From assembly GCA_964006375.1 (NCBI GenBank), contig OZ023265.1, positions 148,720,393 through 148,784,392 on the forward strand: a stretch of DNA of 64,000 nucleotides, given 5' to 3'. The notes under the pieces are model-generated. The model was not told the DNA's origin, made no database searches, and worked only from the letters and a program-made list of their open reading frames with translations. The stretch comes from Tillus elongatus (lineage: Eukaryota; Arthropoda; Insecta; Coleoptera; Cleridae). A program made the translations under genes and the position numbers. Of the stretch, positions 1 through 11,559 are shown in pieces. Positions within the stretch are counted from its first letter, which is position 1; each line of letters starts with the position of its first letter.

Positions 1-880
1 AAGCAATTTCAAATCGCCATTACTTTTATGTGAAGGTGAAAAAAGATAAATTATCCAACAGGAAGAAAAGAACCATAGTTTTTGGACGACGACGTTGACA
101 ATAGTTTCTATTTGGATCCATATGTCTGAGGTTCGCTTGATTGGATTTATTCTCAATGGTTTTTATTTCCGTGTAATCTTTTTACGTAAATATTTTTTTA
201 ACTTTGGCTGTGGAAGAGGGTTTTGGCATCTTTCTCTAATACTTGGACAACTATTTTTACTGGGATTTTTTGTGTTTTTAAGGTTTGGTTATTACGGAGG
301 ATCCTTCATATTTGATATTCTTTTGATACTTGGGTGATTAGTTATACGGGGCGTTTTTGATGTTAACAGGAAACACTGACATAAGTTTGAGAGCCTCAGT
401 AGATATTTTAGGGGTTTGGGCTACCAAAAAGTAGTTTTCAACTTCATCTCTACGATATCTTACAGGTATTATTACGATTTTACTAAACTGTAATCTTTAT
501 GTTAAAAAGTATTTTAATATTCTGTTGGCAGTCTCACGTGTACAAAATACAGGGACGTAATCTTTGATTAATTTCAGGAAGAAAAGTGGATATGAACATT
601 TCTACAATAACACTCTGTTACCAAGATATAGGGTGTTAATGTACAGCGTGACAAGGACTTCTTTTGCCATAATCTCCGAACGCTTTATTATATTTAACGA
701 ATTTGATCTCACACATGGAGCTTTGTTTCTGCATTAAAATTGTCCCAGAAATATAGTTCTCTTGCTAACAGGGACGTAGATACAGAAAAGGGCTGACGAT
801 AATTTATTCATAGAAAAAAAGTCAACAAAAACTTAGCACAAATATTAGAATTGTGAGGAAGAATAATATAAATTACACCA
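1..880. other. AT-rich stretch without recognised gene
   Basis: No protein family, RNA gene or clear repeat boundary is visible. One short open frame of 80 codons at 95-337 encodes a hydrophobic, Phe/Leu-rich peptide that is best explained by T-rich sequence. Confidence 0.5.
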
Positions 881-884
881 AAAA

Positions 885-1090
885 GGTGCTCACGTTTCTT
901 TTTAATAGAACCCACGGTTTTTGAAAAAAACAACAAAATATTTTTTTATCTTCCCGTAGTCGTACGCCACTATGGTAACCAATCTCGTCTAATCATCTGA
1001 CTGACTGTAGACATTGAGAGAAAAAAATAGCTTTATACGAACTTGGGCATCTTAGTGTTTCGTTATCGAGATACCGGGTGATAAAGTCGA
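885..1090 (+). repeat. Left arm of diverged inverted repeat flanking a LINE
   Basis: This arm matches the reverse complement of 2560-2785 over about 200 bp with scattered differences. The inner 29 bases (1057-1085) are a perfect inverted match to 2565-2593. The jockey-like LINE fragment lies exactly between the arms, which suggests a foldback or MITE-like element interrupted near its centre, or two inverted copies of one short repeat. Confidence 0.75.
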
Positions 1091-1104
1091 AAATAAAAAA
1101 ATTG

Positions 1105-2556
1105 AATATCTTTTTTTTTATTTCAACAACACACCACCGGGGCCTACAGCTTTAATACTATCGTACCGTGGTTGTCGACAAGGAGGAAAGAGGCAACTTG
1201 TCGATTCTGGACTTGAAGATTTCGAGGTTCAGAGGAGATGGAAAAACATGTTCCGGCAAGGAACTTGGAAGTCCTCGGGACAAAAGAGCGGGCATAACAA
1301 GATATTCTACGTCTGGTGACCTGGACAGTAAAAGGGTGCATTCGTTCTGTTCCCCTGGTAGATCTGTTGGGGGCAGCAGGTGGAGGAACTATGGAAGAAA
1401 GCTCCTCTGAGCAGTGCCCGTGCAGATATCTATAAGAGAGAGAGTGATAAAGAGGGAGAGAGAGGTGTCACCAACGGCACGTCGGTGGGCAAGGGATGGC
1501 AGCCTTTTGGCGAGAGTAGGGTGACCGATGAGACGTATAGCTCTCTTCTGAATGGAGTCCAGGATAGCGAGTGTAGAAGCGGCAGCGGCATTCCAGATGT
1601 GGGAGCAGTATTCGAGGTTTGGTCTTATTTGTAAAGTATATAAGGTATAGAGATAAGCTGGTGTAAAGTATTTACGAGCTCGGAAGAGGAAACCTAATTT
1701 CTTAGCAGCCGCTTCTGCAATCAATGTGACATGTTGGTGCGAGTTGAGATTTCGATCCACAGAAATGCCAACAAGTGAAAAGGACTCATTACTTTCAATA
1801 ACTTGGTTGTTCATTGTGATAGGTATAGGGCTGGCGTATCTCTTATGAGAAAGAAAGCAAGACTGAGATTTGGTGGGGTTGAATTGTACAAGATTTCTAC
1901 TTCCCCAGTCTAATATTATTTGGAGATCCACGGAGACAGAACCCTCCATGAGTCGGTGATCCTCATCTAATTGGGCTAAAGAGACAGGCTTAGAACATTG
2001 TATATTTGAGTGGAGGGTGCTGTCGTCCGCGTAACTGTGAACTGGGTTGGATGTGCTAGAGAGGAGGTCATTGATGTGGAGAAGAAACCAAGTAGGGGCT
2101 AAAGCTGAACCTTGATGAACTCCTGCATTAATTGGATACAGTTTAGAGAAATGGCCATTCACGACAACAGAAATGCTCCGGTTGGAGAGAATTTTTGCTG
2201 TCCAGGTACAGAGTTTTGGTGGTAGGCCATAGGCCGGAAGTTTATTAAGCAGCGCTGCGTGCCAGACCTGGTCGAATGCTTTGAATATGTCTAGAGCGAC
2301 AATCTGAGATTCACCGTGTAGTTCCATAGACTTGTTCCAGTAATGGGTGACAAAGGAAAGGAGGTCGGCAGTTGATCTGCGCTGACGGAATCCATACTGC
2401 CTGTCGTGGATTAGACTGTGTTTTTCATAAAATTTTAGTAATTCGGTGTTTATATACTTTTCCATCACTTTAGAGACGACTGAAAGGAGAGAAATAGGCA
2501 TGTAGTTGCTAGGAAGCGCTTTTGATCCTTTCTTGGCGACGGGTTGTACTCGAGCA
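1105..2556 (-). pseudogene. 5'-truncated jockey-like LINE, reverse transcriptase part
   Basis: The minus strand encodes the reverse transcriptase of a non-LTR retrotransposon that copies its RNA at a nicked target. The 370-codon frame 2501-1389 shows fingers and palm motifs: YGFRQRRST, then ALDIFKAFD with the first catalytic Asp, GVHQGSALAPTWFLLHINDLL-type motif, and YADDS with the catalytic Asp pair near residue 158. The thumb follows. The C-terminal tail continues in another frame at 1341-1144, so a frameshift lies near 1389. The 3' end near 1105 carries an AATAAA-like signal and an A-rich tail. A related copy at 46020-48960 continues upstream where this one stops at about 2556, so the endonuclease is missing by 5' truncation. 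It cannot move on its own. Confidence 0.9.
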
Positions 2557-2559
2557 ACC

Positions 2560-2785
2560 TGGTTTTTATCACCCGGTATCTCGATAACGAAACGTTTTTA
2601 TAACCAGGTTCATGTGACGTTATTGTTTGCTCTTAGTGTCTACAACCGGTCACTAAAATGTAAAGATGATTCGATGAGGTTGGTCGTCACACTGGCGTGC
2701 CACCATGGGGAAGCCATAAGATATTTTGTAGTTTTTATCAAAAACCGTGGATCCTATAAAAATAAAACAGCGGCCCCACCCCATA
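2560..2785 (-). repeat. Right arm of diverged inverted repeat
   Basis: Partner of 885-1090. The perfect inner part is 2565-2593; the remainder aligns with small gaps out to about 2785. Confidence 0.75.
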
Positions 2786-2789
2786 TATA

Positions 2790-4470
2790 CGTCTCTGTTG
2801 AAATATAATGGTGCGTTGCGACCTTATCATAGAAATAGTGTTTGTCACGTTGCATTTTAGCACCCCGTCTCGGAAACTAAACCATATTGGACCATCTTCG
2901 TAACAACTTTTTTTTTGACATTAGTCAAAGAATACGTTCCGGTGTTTTCTACATGTGGTTAGGAAATACACTGTATAGAGAAACACAGAGAGAGGGAGAG
3001 GGCAAGTGGGGGGGGGGTGTAAATAGATGATAGTTGGAACCCAAATAACCATATACACTTATATACCAAGTGTTACTGTTTTCGGAATATCGGTATTTTT
3101 CCTAATTTCACCTAATTTATGATTTATTTTAAAATAAAATCTGCCAACGGGAGGAAATCCCGTTTAATTTAACAAAATATATTTTCATAATATGTCAAGT
3201 AATATCTATCGCATCGGTGCCGATTGTTTTTATCATACAAAAACTATTAATTTTGTGCTGTCTTTTTGTCTCCTAAAGCAAAGAAATGATCTCAGTTTTC
3301 TATAAAGTTGCTAACTTAACATTTGGTATGTTAATGTTAAATGTTATTTTCGTATATACAAAAATTTTGGGCAAAAGGAATGACTATTTTCCCAAAAAAA
3401 AAGGTTCGATCGGTCTGGCTAATGAACTCATCTAAGCCATTTACAAAATGAAAGAAAATTTCAAATTTATAATTTTGCCTTTGTTAATTGCTTGGGTGGG
3501 TTCTTAAGCCAACACGATCAAATTGTTTATTTCAGACGGTTTTTTCTCAACAAATTTGTATGTTTTAAATTCAGTATTTTGTTATTTCCGTTATTTAAAA
3601 CATTTTTTTTAAATTCGCTAACTTAACGCATTTGCTGCGTCCAGACTTTTAAAATATTTTAAACAAATTCGCTACCCTAACACACTTGTTGCGTCCAGGC
3701 TTTTTAATTAATATTTTTACACAGTCCTAAGGGACCTTTTCATGATTAAGTTCTCATAACACATTATCTGAACATTAGAACGAAATTAGAGCGGTGGTCA
3801 CAAGTGTTGAAAGAAATGTGCGACTGTCTCTACGGAATTCGGTAAACATATGTGCACCACTTGTCTTTATGCCTTCCCCACATCCACATAACATAGGCTA
3901 TAGACACACATAGATGGCTATGCCGAACCGAGGAGTGTCGGAGGGAGACTGCGGGCGGCCTCTTCAAGACTCTAATAAGTGTTTATTTAGTCATCAATTT
4001 GCTTTAACTGCCTGGTTTTCCTTTATTCCCATCCGTCCCTCATCCGCTCTCAGCAGAATCCTGGCCTCCTTTGCTTCTACCTTGCTATACAATGCTAATA
4101 CATCTGCTTTAAGCACATATAATAACACTATAGAATACAGACACTTGACATGTATAAGGTTAAGGTTCCAGTGTTCCTTGATAAGTGTTTGATTATTTTG
4201 ATAGTAAATATATGAATAAAGGAAGGTAAAGCACGTCTATTTTTTTCTGTTCGTATTGGCACGAAATTTCTCGAAATACACTTACTTTTTAAGACCTTTA
4301 CCTCCTAAAAAGATTTCGGGACCCAACCAAGTGCATTATAATAGTGAATTTTCATTAGAATTTCACACTCTTAGTATGGCACATTACTAAAATTAATACT
4401 TTAAATTTAAATAGGCCTTGAAGATCTGTTTTAGGCGTCCTAATACGCGCTCATTTTAAGAATTTTTTCG
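2790..4470. other. Non-coding stretch with two short repeat ends
   Basis: No gene recognised. It holds a G9 run near 3010 and, on the minus strand, two diverged copies of the dispersed ACGCAGCAAGTGCGT end motif at 3618-3650 and 3666-3700. The open frame at 3914-4192 resembles no family I know. Confidence 0.5.
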
Positions 4471-4478
4471 AAAGTGTT

Positions 4479-4720
4479 CTGGACGCAGAAAATGCGTTAT
4501 GGTAGTGAATTTTCATTACAATGTTTGTCTAACCGTAAACTGTAAAATGTCTTTTTTTTTAATGAAAGCGGGCAATAGATTGGGTTACCTTCCGTGGGGT
4601 ACCTTCCGTGAGCCGTTTCTGGAGTACGGCTCACAATTGAATTATGAAAATTCACGAACGTGGGTTTCTAGAAACTTACAGTTCACTGAAATATTGACGT
4701 TAGTATAGGACTTTCAGTTA
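4479..4720 (+). repeat. Diverged 5' end of the ACGCAGCAAGTGCGT repeat family
   Basis: Begins with a mutated start motif (CTGGACGCAGAAAATGCGTT) followed by the GTAGTGAATTTTCATTA block typical of the family, then an internal segment that soon loses similarity. Confidence 0.5.
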
Positions 4721-4909
4721 TACCGAAAGTGGACGTCAACTTTCCTATTTCAAATAAGAGATGGTGTTTTCTATTACGGATCTAGATTGCTCGTCAAATT
4801 TTATGGTAGGTTGCACTAACATATTGTCATTTTTGTCAACCATTTTCGCGATATTTGACTTTTTTCAAAAATGACTTTAAAAGCATTGTCACATTTACAC
4901 ACCTGTATC

Positions 4910-5106
4910 TCTCTCAAAGAGATTTCCACATAAACACAGATAAACTCGTTACATGATCAGAATACTACTAACAAATTTCTAAGAATGGAGTGTTTCGTTC
5001 AAAATTTCATACGAGTAAAGCCTTATTAGGGAACAAAGAGATTTGTGTGTTATCACTTTACAATAAATGTTTGAAATTTGCACCGTTCACTTCGAGGCAT
5101 TTGATG
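4910..5106 (+). repeat. Inverted repeat arm at the transposase 3' end
   Basis: Matches the reverse complement of 6414-6611 at high identity. It includes the last residues of the transposase at 5058-6235. The other arm is fused to a second copy of the transposase N-terminus. Confidence 0.75.
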
Positions 5107-6235
5107 ACTCTTTTAATGATGGTACCTGCAGCTAGAAAAAGGTAATCTTGCTCCACTGCGCTGAAGGCCTCTAGCACTCTAGCTACCATATCTTGTTTTG
5201 TAGTAGGTAGTTCCTGATAAACTTTGTTATTAATGCACGCCCAGATACTAACATCTAGTGGAGTCAAGTCTGGTGAGTGGGCCGGCAAACGATGAGGACC
5301 ACCATATGTCTTCAAATGTTTCCTGGATTATGTCGCTTAGTATCTGTGAGTTGTGTGGTGGAGCTCCATCTTGTTGATACCAAACTTCTGCAGCTTAGAG
5401 TTCAGTGCTGGTATTATTACTTGCTGCAGAATGCGACAATATCCAGGACCTGTGAATACTGCACATTTAGAATTCGTTCTCAATTTTTTTTAAATCTTAT
5501 TATTACTAATGTGAATAAAAGGGTGATATTTTCAAATTTAGTTTCAGTGAGTCTAATAAATATATAAATAACATGATGTACTAATACGCAAATTAAATTC
5601 AGTATTGCTTAATATTGTTGGTACCAACCTGTTAAGTTCTCATCATAAATGTTAAGGGCAAAAATTCTATTGTATTTTACTGCGAAAAATACATTGAAAC
5701 TCCAACAGTCTTGGAAATTTCGTTCTCTAGTAATGTGAGGATTTTTGTCCGACCAATAGTGACTGTTGTGACGATTGAATATGCCCCTCTTTGAAAATTT
5801 TGACTCATCGCACCATATAATTTTTCTTGAAAAATTTTCATCTTCTTGAGTTATCAAAAGATACCATACGCAAGAATTCTACACGTCGGGAAAAATCTCC
5901 AAGTTCTAAATGGTGTATTAAAGTGAACAAAAATCCATTTGTTAATTTTTAGAATTCTGTGAATAGTTCCTCTTGAAATATACAAATTTCTACTGCAGTC
6001 TCTGTTTGAGCAGTAAAAATGCCAAAACATTTATTTGTGTCTCTTCATTGTCCAAAAGCGGTTTATTTTTATTATCTTATGAACTAAACGTTCCTTTCTC
6101 AGAACAAATTTTCAATAGTCTTCTGATCATGTTAGGAATTGGTCTATGTCTATCTGGAAAGCTCTCTGCAAACACACGACATGCACTGATAACAATTCGA
6201 TTACACTCCCCGTAAATAATAACTCAATTCAAAAA
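5058..6235 (-). pseudogene. Decayed DD-D transposase, Tc1/mariner superfamily
   Basis: The gene reads on the minus strand with several stops and frameshifts. The N-terminus near 6230-6130 reads IYGECNRIVISACRVFAESF, the helix-turn-helix region of a common insect transposase type (often annotated DUF4817). A middle segment reads NEETQINVLAFL. The catalytic core starts at 5857-5609 with IIWCDESKFSKRG (first Asp) and HYWSDKNPH. The C-terminus at 5315-5058 contains HRLPAHSPDLTPLDVSIW (third Asp) and ends NGANFKHLL. The expected second-Asp motif lies in the damaged interval 5320-5600. It is a dead element. A partial inverted second copy adjoins at 6384-6671. Confidence 0.85.
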
Positions 6236-6383
6236 GTCATCGTTTGAGTAATTGAAGTGTGGAAAATACTCTCTTTTATTAAAATACAATTGACATTGAT
6301 AAACGTACTTTACCCTACAATCATTTAGTTTATTGTTGAAAGATGGCTCTTAAAATTTTCATCTCCTAGGCAACCTGATAAAT

Positions 6384-6671
6384 TCATTGATAATTATTTC
6401 TTATCGCAAATATGCCTCGAAGTGAACGTTGCAAATTTCGAACATCTATTGTGAAGTGATAACACACAAATCTCCCTGTTCCCCAATAAGGCTTTACTCT
6501 TATGAAATTTTGGACGAAACACTCCATTCTTAGAAATGTTTTAGTAGTATTCTGATCATGTAACGATTTGATCTGTGTATGTGGAAATCTCTTTGCAACC
6601 ACACGACATCTTCTGTTAATAATTCTATTATACTTCTCGTAAATAAATGTTATATTCAAAAGTCGTCGCAT
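6384..6671 (-). pseudogene. Chimeric second transposase fragment
   Basis: The minus-strand frame starts with MRRLLNITFIYEKYNRIINR, the same N-terminal region as the neighbouring transposase. After about 35 residues it runs into the reverse complement of 4910-5106, that is, antisense to the neighbour's 3' end. It is therefore a rearranged remnant, not a coding gene. Confidence 0.65.
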
Positions 6672-6689
6672 ATTTTATTTATGTTTTCA

Positions 6690-7430
6690 ATCTCTTGCAA
6701 CTAGATGGCAACAATAGGACGATTTCTTTGAAAACTGGATTTAGAACTGAGTTTTGGAACTAGGCGATTCAATTAGAATTAGATACAGATATATCCTCGT
6801 TTACCTAACAATAATTTTAAGCGAGTAAGTGAAAATTCACTGTTATACCGCATTAGCTGCGTCAGGAATTTTGTATAAGTAAATTTTTAACTTCACTTTA
6901 TATCAATATTTTATCATAGCAGCAAAAACTTGTTTACATAAAAGTTTTTATACCCAAACTTTGTCTGTATAAAAATGTTCAATTATTAGGCAGAAGCAGG
7001 AGAAGCTGTATTAAAACATGGATTATGTCAGGGAAGCCATTGTGAGTAAACTCACTAGCCGCAAGTCCCCTCTGGGGAGCGCTTACTGACAGACGGCCTC
7101 ACGTATCCAGGGTGTCAGGTTTCCTAAAAACAACCTCATCGAACAGTTGCTTTCATTCACCAAACACAAACGGGAAAATAATTTAATGTGGTACTCTTTG
7201 TTTACGAGATAATATTAGGTGTGCAAATATCACCTTATTTGTTTTTTACATAACTATTTATTTGGTATTGCGAAATAGTCGCTGGTGATTAATTAGAATT
7301 AAAATCAACATTATACTAAAATCTCAAACTTAAGTGTCTACTTTGTGATAACTATACATGTAGAAATGTAACCTCTGTTTAAAAGTTTAAAAATAAAATT
7401 CCCAGGTATATAATGAAATGCAAATTAAAA
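6690..7430. other. Non-coding stretch
   Basis: No gene recognised. A minus-strand family end motif lies at 6838-6872, with a mutated hairpin core. Confidence 0.45.
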
Positions 7431-7435
7431 AAAAT

Positions 7436-7870
7436 CTCTGGACGCAGCAAGTGCGTCATGGTAGCGAATTTTCTTTGAAATATTTTTAATAGCAAATGTT
7501 TTTGATGAAAGCAGGCACCAAACTTGGTTGCCTATATAGAATAAACAATGTACCATATTTCATCGAAACAAATTTATTGTTTGAAAATATATAAACATTT
7601 TTCACCCCAAGTCTCGATGCAGCAAATCTGTTATGGAAGTGAATTTCCATAAAAATGTTTTTAATAGCAAATGCGAGCAGGCATCAATCTGATTATCGGT
7701 ATAGCCTATGTAGTAGAAACAATGTACTATATTTTATCAAAATTACTTATGGTTTGAAAATATACAAAAACTTTCCGAAAATAAACTTAAATGTTGGTTT
7801 CCTAAACAACAAAGCTTACGTTAATAGCAAATTGAGTTATTGAAATTTGAGGGATTTAATGAAAATTCGG
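7436..7870 (+). repeat. Two tandem partial copies of the ACGCAGCAAGTGCGT family
   Basis: The first copy starts at 7438 (CTGGACGCAGCAAGTGCGTC) and the second at 7611 with a mutated motif. Both carry the family's AAGCAGGCACCAA-like and ACCTATATAGTAGAAACAAT-like internal blocks. Neither has the inverted right end. Confidence 0.7.
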
Positions 7871-7929
7871 TAAATTTGCAGATTAGCTTCCGAACGTTTT
7901 TCAAAAAATTGTTTTCAGAAATATTACTA

Positions 7930-8275
7930 TGACCCCAGCTGGATGTACAAACCACAAGAAAAATTTCTTGTTCACACCCCCCAAGGAAGCTACGTGACTG
8001 GGATTGAATAGAGGTGCTGGGCGGGGTAGGTAGTAAAATAGGAAATATGAGCAGAAAAAGCAAAGAAAACTGCTTAAAAGCTGTCTATTTGAATCTATAT
8101 CCCCATTAAACCCCGCCTACCTAGCACAGCACCCCTGATCACCCCCAGGCCACGTAACTTCCTTGGGGAGTATAAACAAGAAGTTTTTCTTGTGGTTTAT
8201 GCAACGAGGGTGGTTGTATGCACACGAGGGGGGAAGGAAAATGCCTACGACGAAGCAGACCCCCGCCCCGCTTTG
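7930..8275. mobile_element. GC-rich palindromic MITE, copy 1
   Basis: About 100 bp at 7944-8040 is the reverse complement of 8110-8215. Shared blocks include ACCACAAGAAAAA, CCCCAAGGAAG and GGTGCTG(G/T)GC. No coding capacity. A second copy with the same arms is at 33485-33845, so this is a mobile family and not a chance palindrome. Confidence 0.75.
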
Positions 8276-8456
8276 ACTTGCGGTAGGATTGAGGATACTG
8301 CTTCGTCGTGGGGCTTTTCCAAAATCCAATTTCAGAATGTCATGTCTTGAATTGTAAACTTTGCTATGTCTCATTTTTTCGTTGTTACCAACTAATACAT
8401 CCATAAAAGCCTTTGTACATTAGTTATCATTTTATAAAACTTTCAAATAGATTTAA

Positions 8457-8600
8457 TAGTCTGAACGCAGCAAGTGCGTTATGGTAGCGAATCATAGTAA
8501 TTTTCTTACTGGTAAAAATGTCTTTTTTTAATGAAAGGCATTTAATTTGGTTAACAGTAATCTTTTTACGGAAAGTCGAACCCGCTGAAGTAAAGAAAAA
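8457..8600 (+). repeat. 5' end of the ACGCAGCAAGTGCGT family
   Basis: Starts with an intact hairpin motif at about 8464-8478 and the GTTATGGTAGCGAAT block. Similarity ends where the palindrome at 8599 begins. Confidence 0.65.
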
Positions 8601-8755
8601 TATAAGCGGAAAAATATTCATATTTTCATGTCATAAGCTGTCAGAAATAAGAACGCTATTCAAGTCTGTCAAATGAAATTTCAAAGTGAAGAAGTTAATA
8701 ACGTTCTATTTCTGACAGCTCGCGACATGAACATATAAGTATTTTCCGCTTATAT
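8599..8755. repeat. 157-bp palindrome with 56-bp arms
   Basis: Left arm about 8599-8655 (TATAAGCGGAAAA, CATGTC, AGCTGTCAGAAAT) pairs with 8699-8755, leaving a loop of about 43 bp. It abuts the terminal hairpin of the reversed microsatellite-bearing element at 8756. Confidence 0.8.
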
Positions 8756-8881
8756 TAGTGAATTTTCGTTATGAATATTCACTAATAGAGAGGTGTCGAT
8801 GGTGAGACCTTCGGAAAATTTCTTCAAATGAGCGCGAATTAGGGCCTCTGGAACCAACCCATTTCTATGGTCAGTTAAAAT

Positions 8882-8964
<83 letters not shown>

Positions 8965-9250
8965 TATCCAACCGATAACTTAAAAAATAATTCACTGATT
9001 TGGACCAAATTTGGGAATTACCCTTATTTTACCAATGGCTTGGATGAGTTCGTTCATCAAATCGTAGCGGCCAATTTTTAGTAAAAAATTGAACAATATT
9101 TTTTTAAACGCAATATCTCTCAAATTGTCTAAGTGATTGAAACGAATATTTACAGCTTAAAAGAACATAGACAGACGTGGTTGTGCACCAATTTTCAAGT
9201 CGTTTGATCAAAGGATAATAAAGTTATTCGAAAGTAATAATAAAATAATC
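8750..9250 (-). mobile_element. 3' half of microsatellite-bearing short element, reversed
   Basis: On the minus strand this shows the family tail: a (TA)n block (8885-8962), then GGCCCTAATTCGCGCTCATT, CTCACCATCGACACCTCTCT, and the terminal hairpin TTAGTGAATATT...ATTCACTAA ending at about 8755. The part right of the (TA)n carries the family's GAACTCATCCAAGCCAT-like interior. Confidence 0.75.
8885..8962. repeat. (TA)n microsatellite
   Basis: Uninterrupted TA repeat of about 39 units inside a microsatellite-bearing element. Confidence 0.98.
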
Positions 9251-9614
9251 CTCGACATCACTTCAGATTCTGTAATGCAGTATCTACAATGTTGGACAAA
9301 AACAAATGACGTTATCTGTACTGGTGTGCTATTTAAATACATCGTAGATAAAAATGTAAACAATAGAGGTTGTCGCAGGTTATCAGCCTGGAGAACGTTG
9401 GGAGAGATACGACAGGGACGCCATCTCGGTGCAGGACCAGGGAGTATGTTGTCACGATAGCTCTAGTTTACACAAAATATAATAGATAGAGCTACAATCA
9501 ACTAAGAATTGTGTAATGTCAGCCTTGGACCATTTATTTCCTAATACCACGACAAAGTTTGCGTTCAAAAGCGATTAATTTTAGCATGCGAATGTATACT
9601 ATAAATACAAAATT

Positions 9615-9900
9615 GCGGGACGCAGCAAGTGCGTTATACTAGTGAATTTGCATAAGAATTGTACACTATTAATAAAATATATTATTAAAACTAATTCTTT
9701 AAATTTAAATGGACCTTGGATATTGGGTTTAGAGTCGCAGATAGCAATTATTTGAAAAAAATTATATTTTATATGGAGCTAGAAAATTTAAATTTGGTCT
9801 CAGATATAATATGTAAGTGCTGCAAGTGCCTTTAAAAAAATTGTGTTACAAATTTTATTAAACTTACAAAAGTTTTTCAGAAAAAAAATTATTTACAAAG
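9615..9900 (+). repeat. Partial copy of the ACGCAGCAAGTGCGT family
   Basis: Start motif GGACGCAGCAAGTGCGTTAT at 9618 is intact. The interior is diverged. Confidence 0.55.
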
Positions 9901-10013
9901 GGAATGTAGGTACCTGTCAAATTATAAATATGGCAGATATTTTCCTTATTAACTGCTTGGATAGTTTTGTTTTAGTAAATTCATTCAGTTTTTGCAATCA
10001 ATAAACAACAAAA

Positions 10014-10300
10014 GTCTGGACGCGTATGTTTTTAATAGAATATATGTGTGCTTTTTTTTAAGAAAGCAGGCACCAACTTTGGTTACCAGTATAACCAATA
10101 TAGTAGAAACAAGGTGCCAGGTTTCACCAAAATAACTGTATTGTTTGAAAATGTACAAAAATTTCCGAAAGTAAACTTAAAATGTTCCCGAAAAAACTGG
10201 TCTCTTGGTCAACCTTATAGGTTAATAGCAAATTGAGCTATTCAAATTTGAAGCATTTAAAGAAAATTCTCTACCATAACGCACTTGCTGCGTCCTGAAT
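10014..10300 (+). mobile_element. Short inverted-repeat element of the same family
   Basis: Begins TCTGGACGCG (left motif partly deleted) and ends at about 10295 with the inverted motif CTACCATAACGCACTTGCTG. The interior holds the blocks GCAGGCACCAA, ACCAGTATAACC and AATAGCAAATTGAGCTATTC. Length about 285 bp; no coding capacity. Confidence 0.7.
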
Positions 10301-11270
10301 TTCTTTTCTTACAAACATGCATTATATTTCGATGGAAAATGCAATAATATAAAGCGTGTTCGATTAAAAGAAAGAGAATCTGTATCACCAACGACTTATG
10401 GGCCACCCTGTGATTATAGAAATATTTTTTAAGATGTAGCCCAGGACACCCTATAATTAATGTATATAATTTTTTTCGTATCTTGTATAATAACAGATAT
10501 ATTGAACTTTATTGATTTTTTACGAAAATTCGATAAAAATTATATACCATTAAACGATAAACTCTATAGGTAAGACTACTGCCAAAACATCAGAGAAAGG
10601 GTCTATTTGAAATGAATTTTCTGGAAACATTTTAGTAAAATGAAGGACAATGACGGTTGCAGCTAAGACTTCAAGCTTTGTAAAACATTCTTCTTGAGAC
10701 ATTTTCTTTCCGTAGCTCGTATTAGTTTCAGGTTCTTTGTCTAAATGTTGCCAGTTTTGACATTTTAAATCGCGACTTTGACGTTTTAAGGAAAACCCCA
10801 ATTTATTTTTCTTTAAATGCCCAAAACTCTTTTATCTTTCAACTTACAGAGCTAAATTTTGGTAGGTATGCAACTATAAGTGCAAATATTTCCAAAAAGT
10901 CGTTTCATGTATGGAGTGTTATACAGAAGTAGAAGCAGAGGGTATGCCATCTTCTACAACATAAAAGATGTTCCATTTGAAAAAATTAAGTTACGAAAGT
11001 CTGAATTTTCCCCAATTCAGCCATTATTTGAGAGCGCCCTGTATAGGGCATCTCAATTTTTTTCGACGATTGGTATAAACAAAAACGCCTCTGAATGCCT
11101 AGCTTTCATGGAACTCCGCTATCTATTGGTAAAAACCGTATCACAATTCTTGATATGTGCCAAAAACGGAAAAAGTCGCAAAACAATTGAAATAACTCGA
11201 ACACTGTGAACGATATTAAATCATGCTCCCTTACAAACATGCATTATAATTCGATGGAATGTTGTTTGTG
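10300..11270 (+). repeat. Interior block of the long variant of the family
   Basis: It matches 59690-60470, which lies inside the full-length element at 59329-60716. Shared blocks include CAAACATGCATTATATTTCG, ACGACTTATGGGCCACCCTG and CAGAGAAAGGGTCTATT. A further block at 11030-11260 recurs reversed at 23320-23530. Short open frames here are unlikely to be coding. Confidence 0.65.
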
Positions 11271-11279
11271 GCCTTAGAG

Positions 11280-11345
11280 ATACGGTACTATATACAAGTC
11301 ATGCGTGGCCCGGCATATTTGGGATAATAATCACATACGTAAAGA
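11280..11345 (+). pseudogene. Small Penelope-like endonuclease fragment
   Basis: About 60 bp reads SHAWPGIFGI in one frame and SCVARHIWDNNH-like in another, matching the SCVAQHIWDKSHH segment of the GIY-YIG endonuclease part of the Penelope-like element at 26420-27870. Confidence 0.5.
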
Positions 11346-11414
11346 AAACCTATAGCCTATCAAAAATGTTAGATAATACATGAGATTAGACGCCTACGAG
11401 AGTATGTATATATC

Positions 11415-11500
11415 TAAGTTTGTTAGTGGCACAATCGTCAGGTCTTTAAAAATTTGTTGTGATTTGGGTTCACCAAATGTCATTTTGAAATTTTAAGTGA
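11415..11500 (+). repeat. Decayed hammerhead-like repeat relict
   Basis: TTGTTAGTGGCACAATCGTC then AGGTCTTTAAAAATTTG matches the 3' half of the hammerhead-like motif at 25089-25155. The CTGANGA core box is lost and GAAAC is mutated to GGCAC. Confidence 0.55.
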
Positions 11501-11559
11501 ATTTTTCTAAAAAAATTGTCAAAACGAGATCGCGACTTTTGAATTTTGAATAACAAATT

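Noticed and set aside
95..337. 80-codon hydrophobic open frame
   Set aside because: Phe/Leu-rich translation of T-rich DNA, no family likeness, no exon signals.
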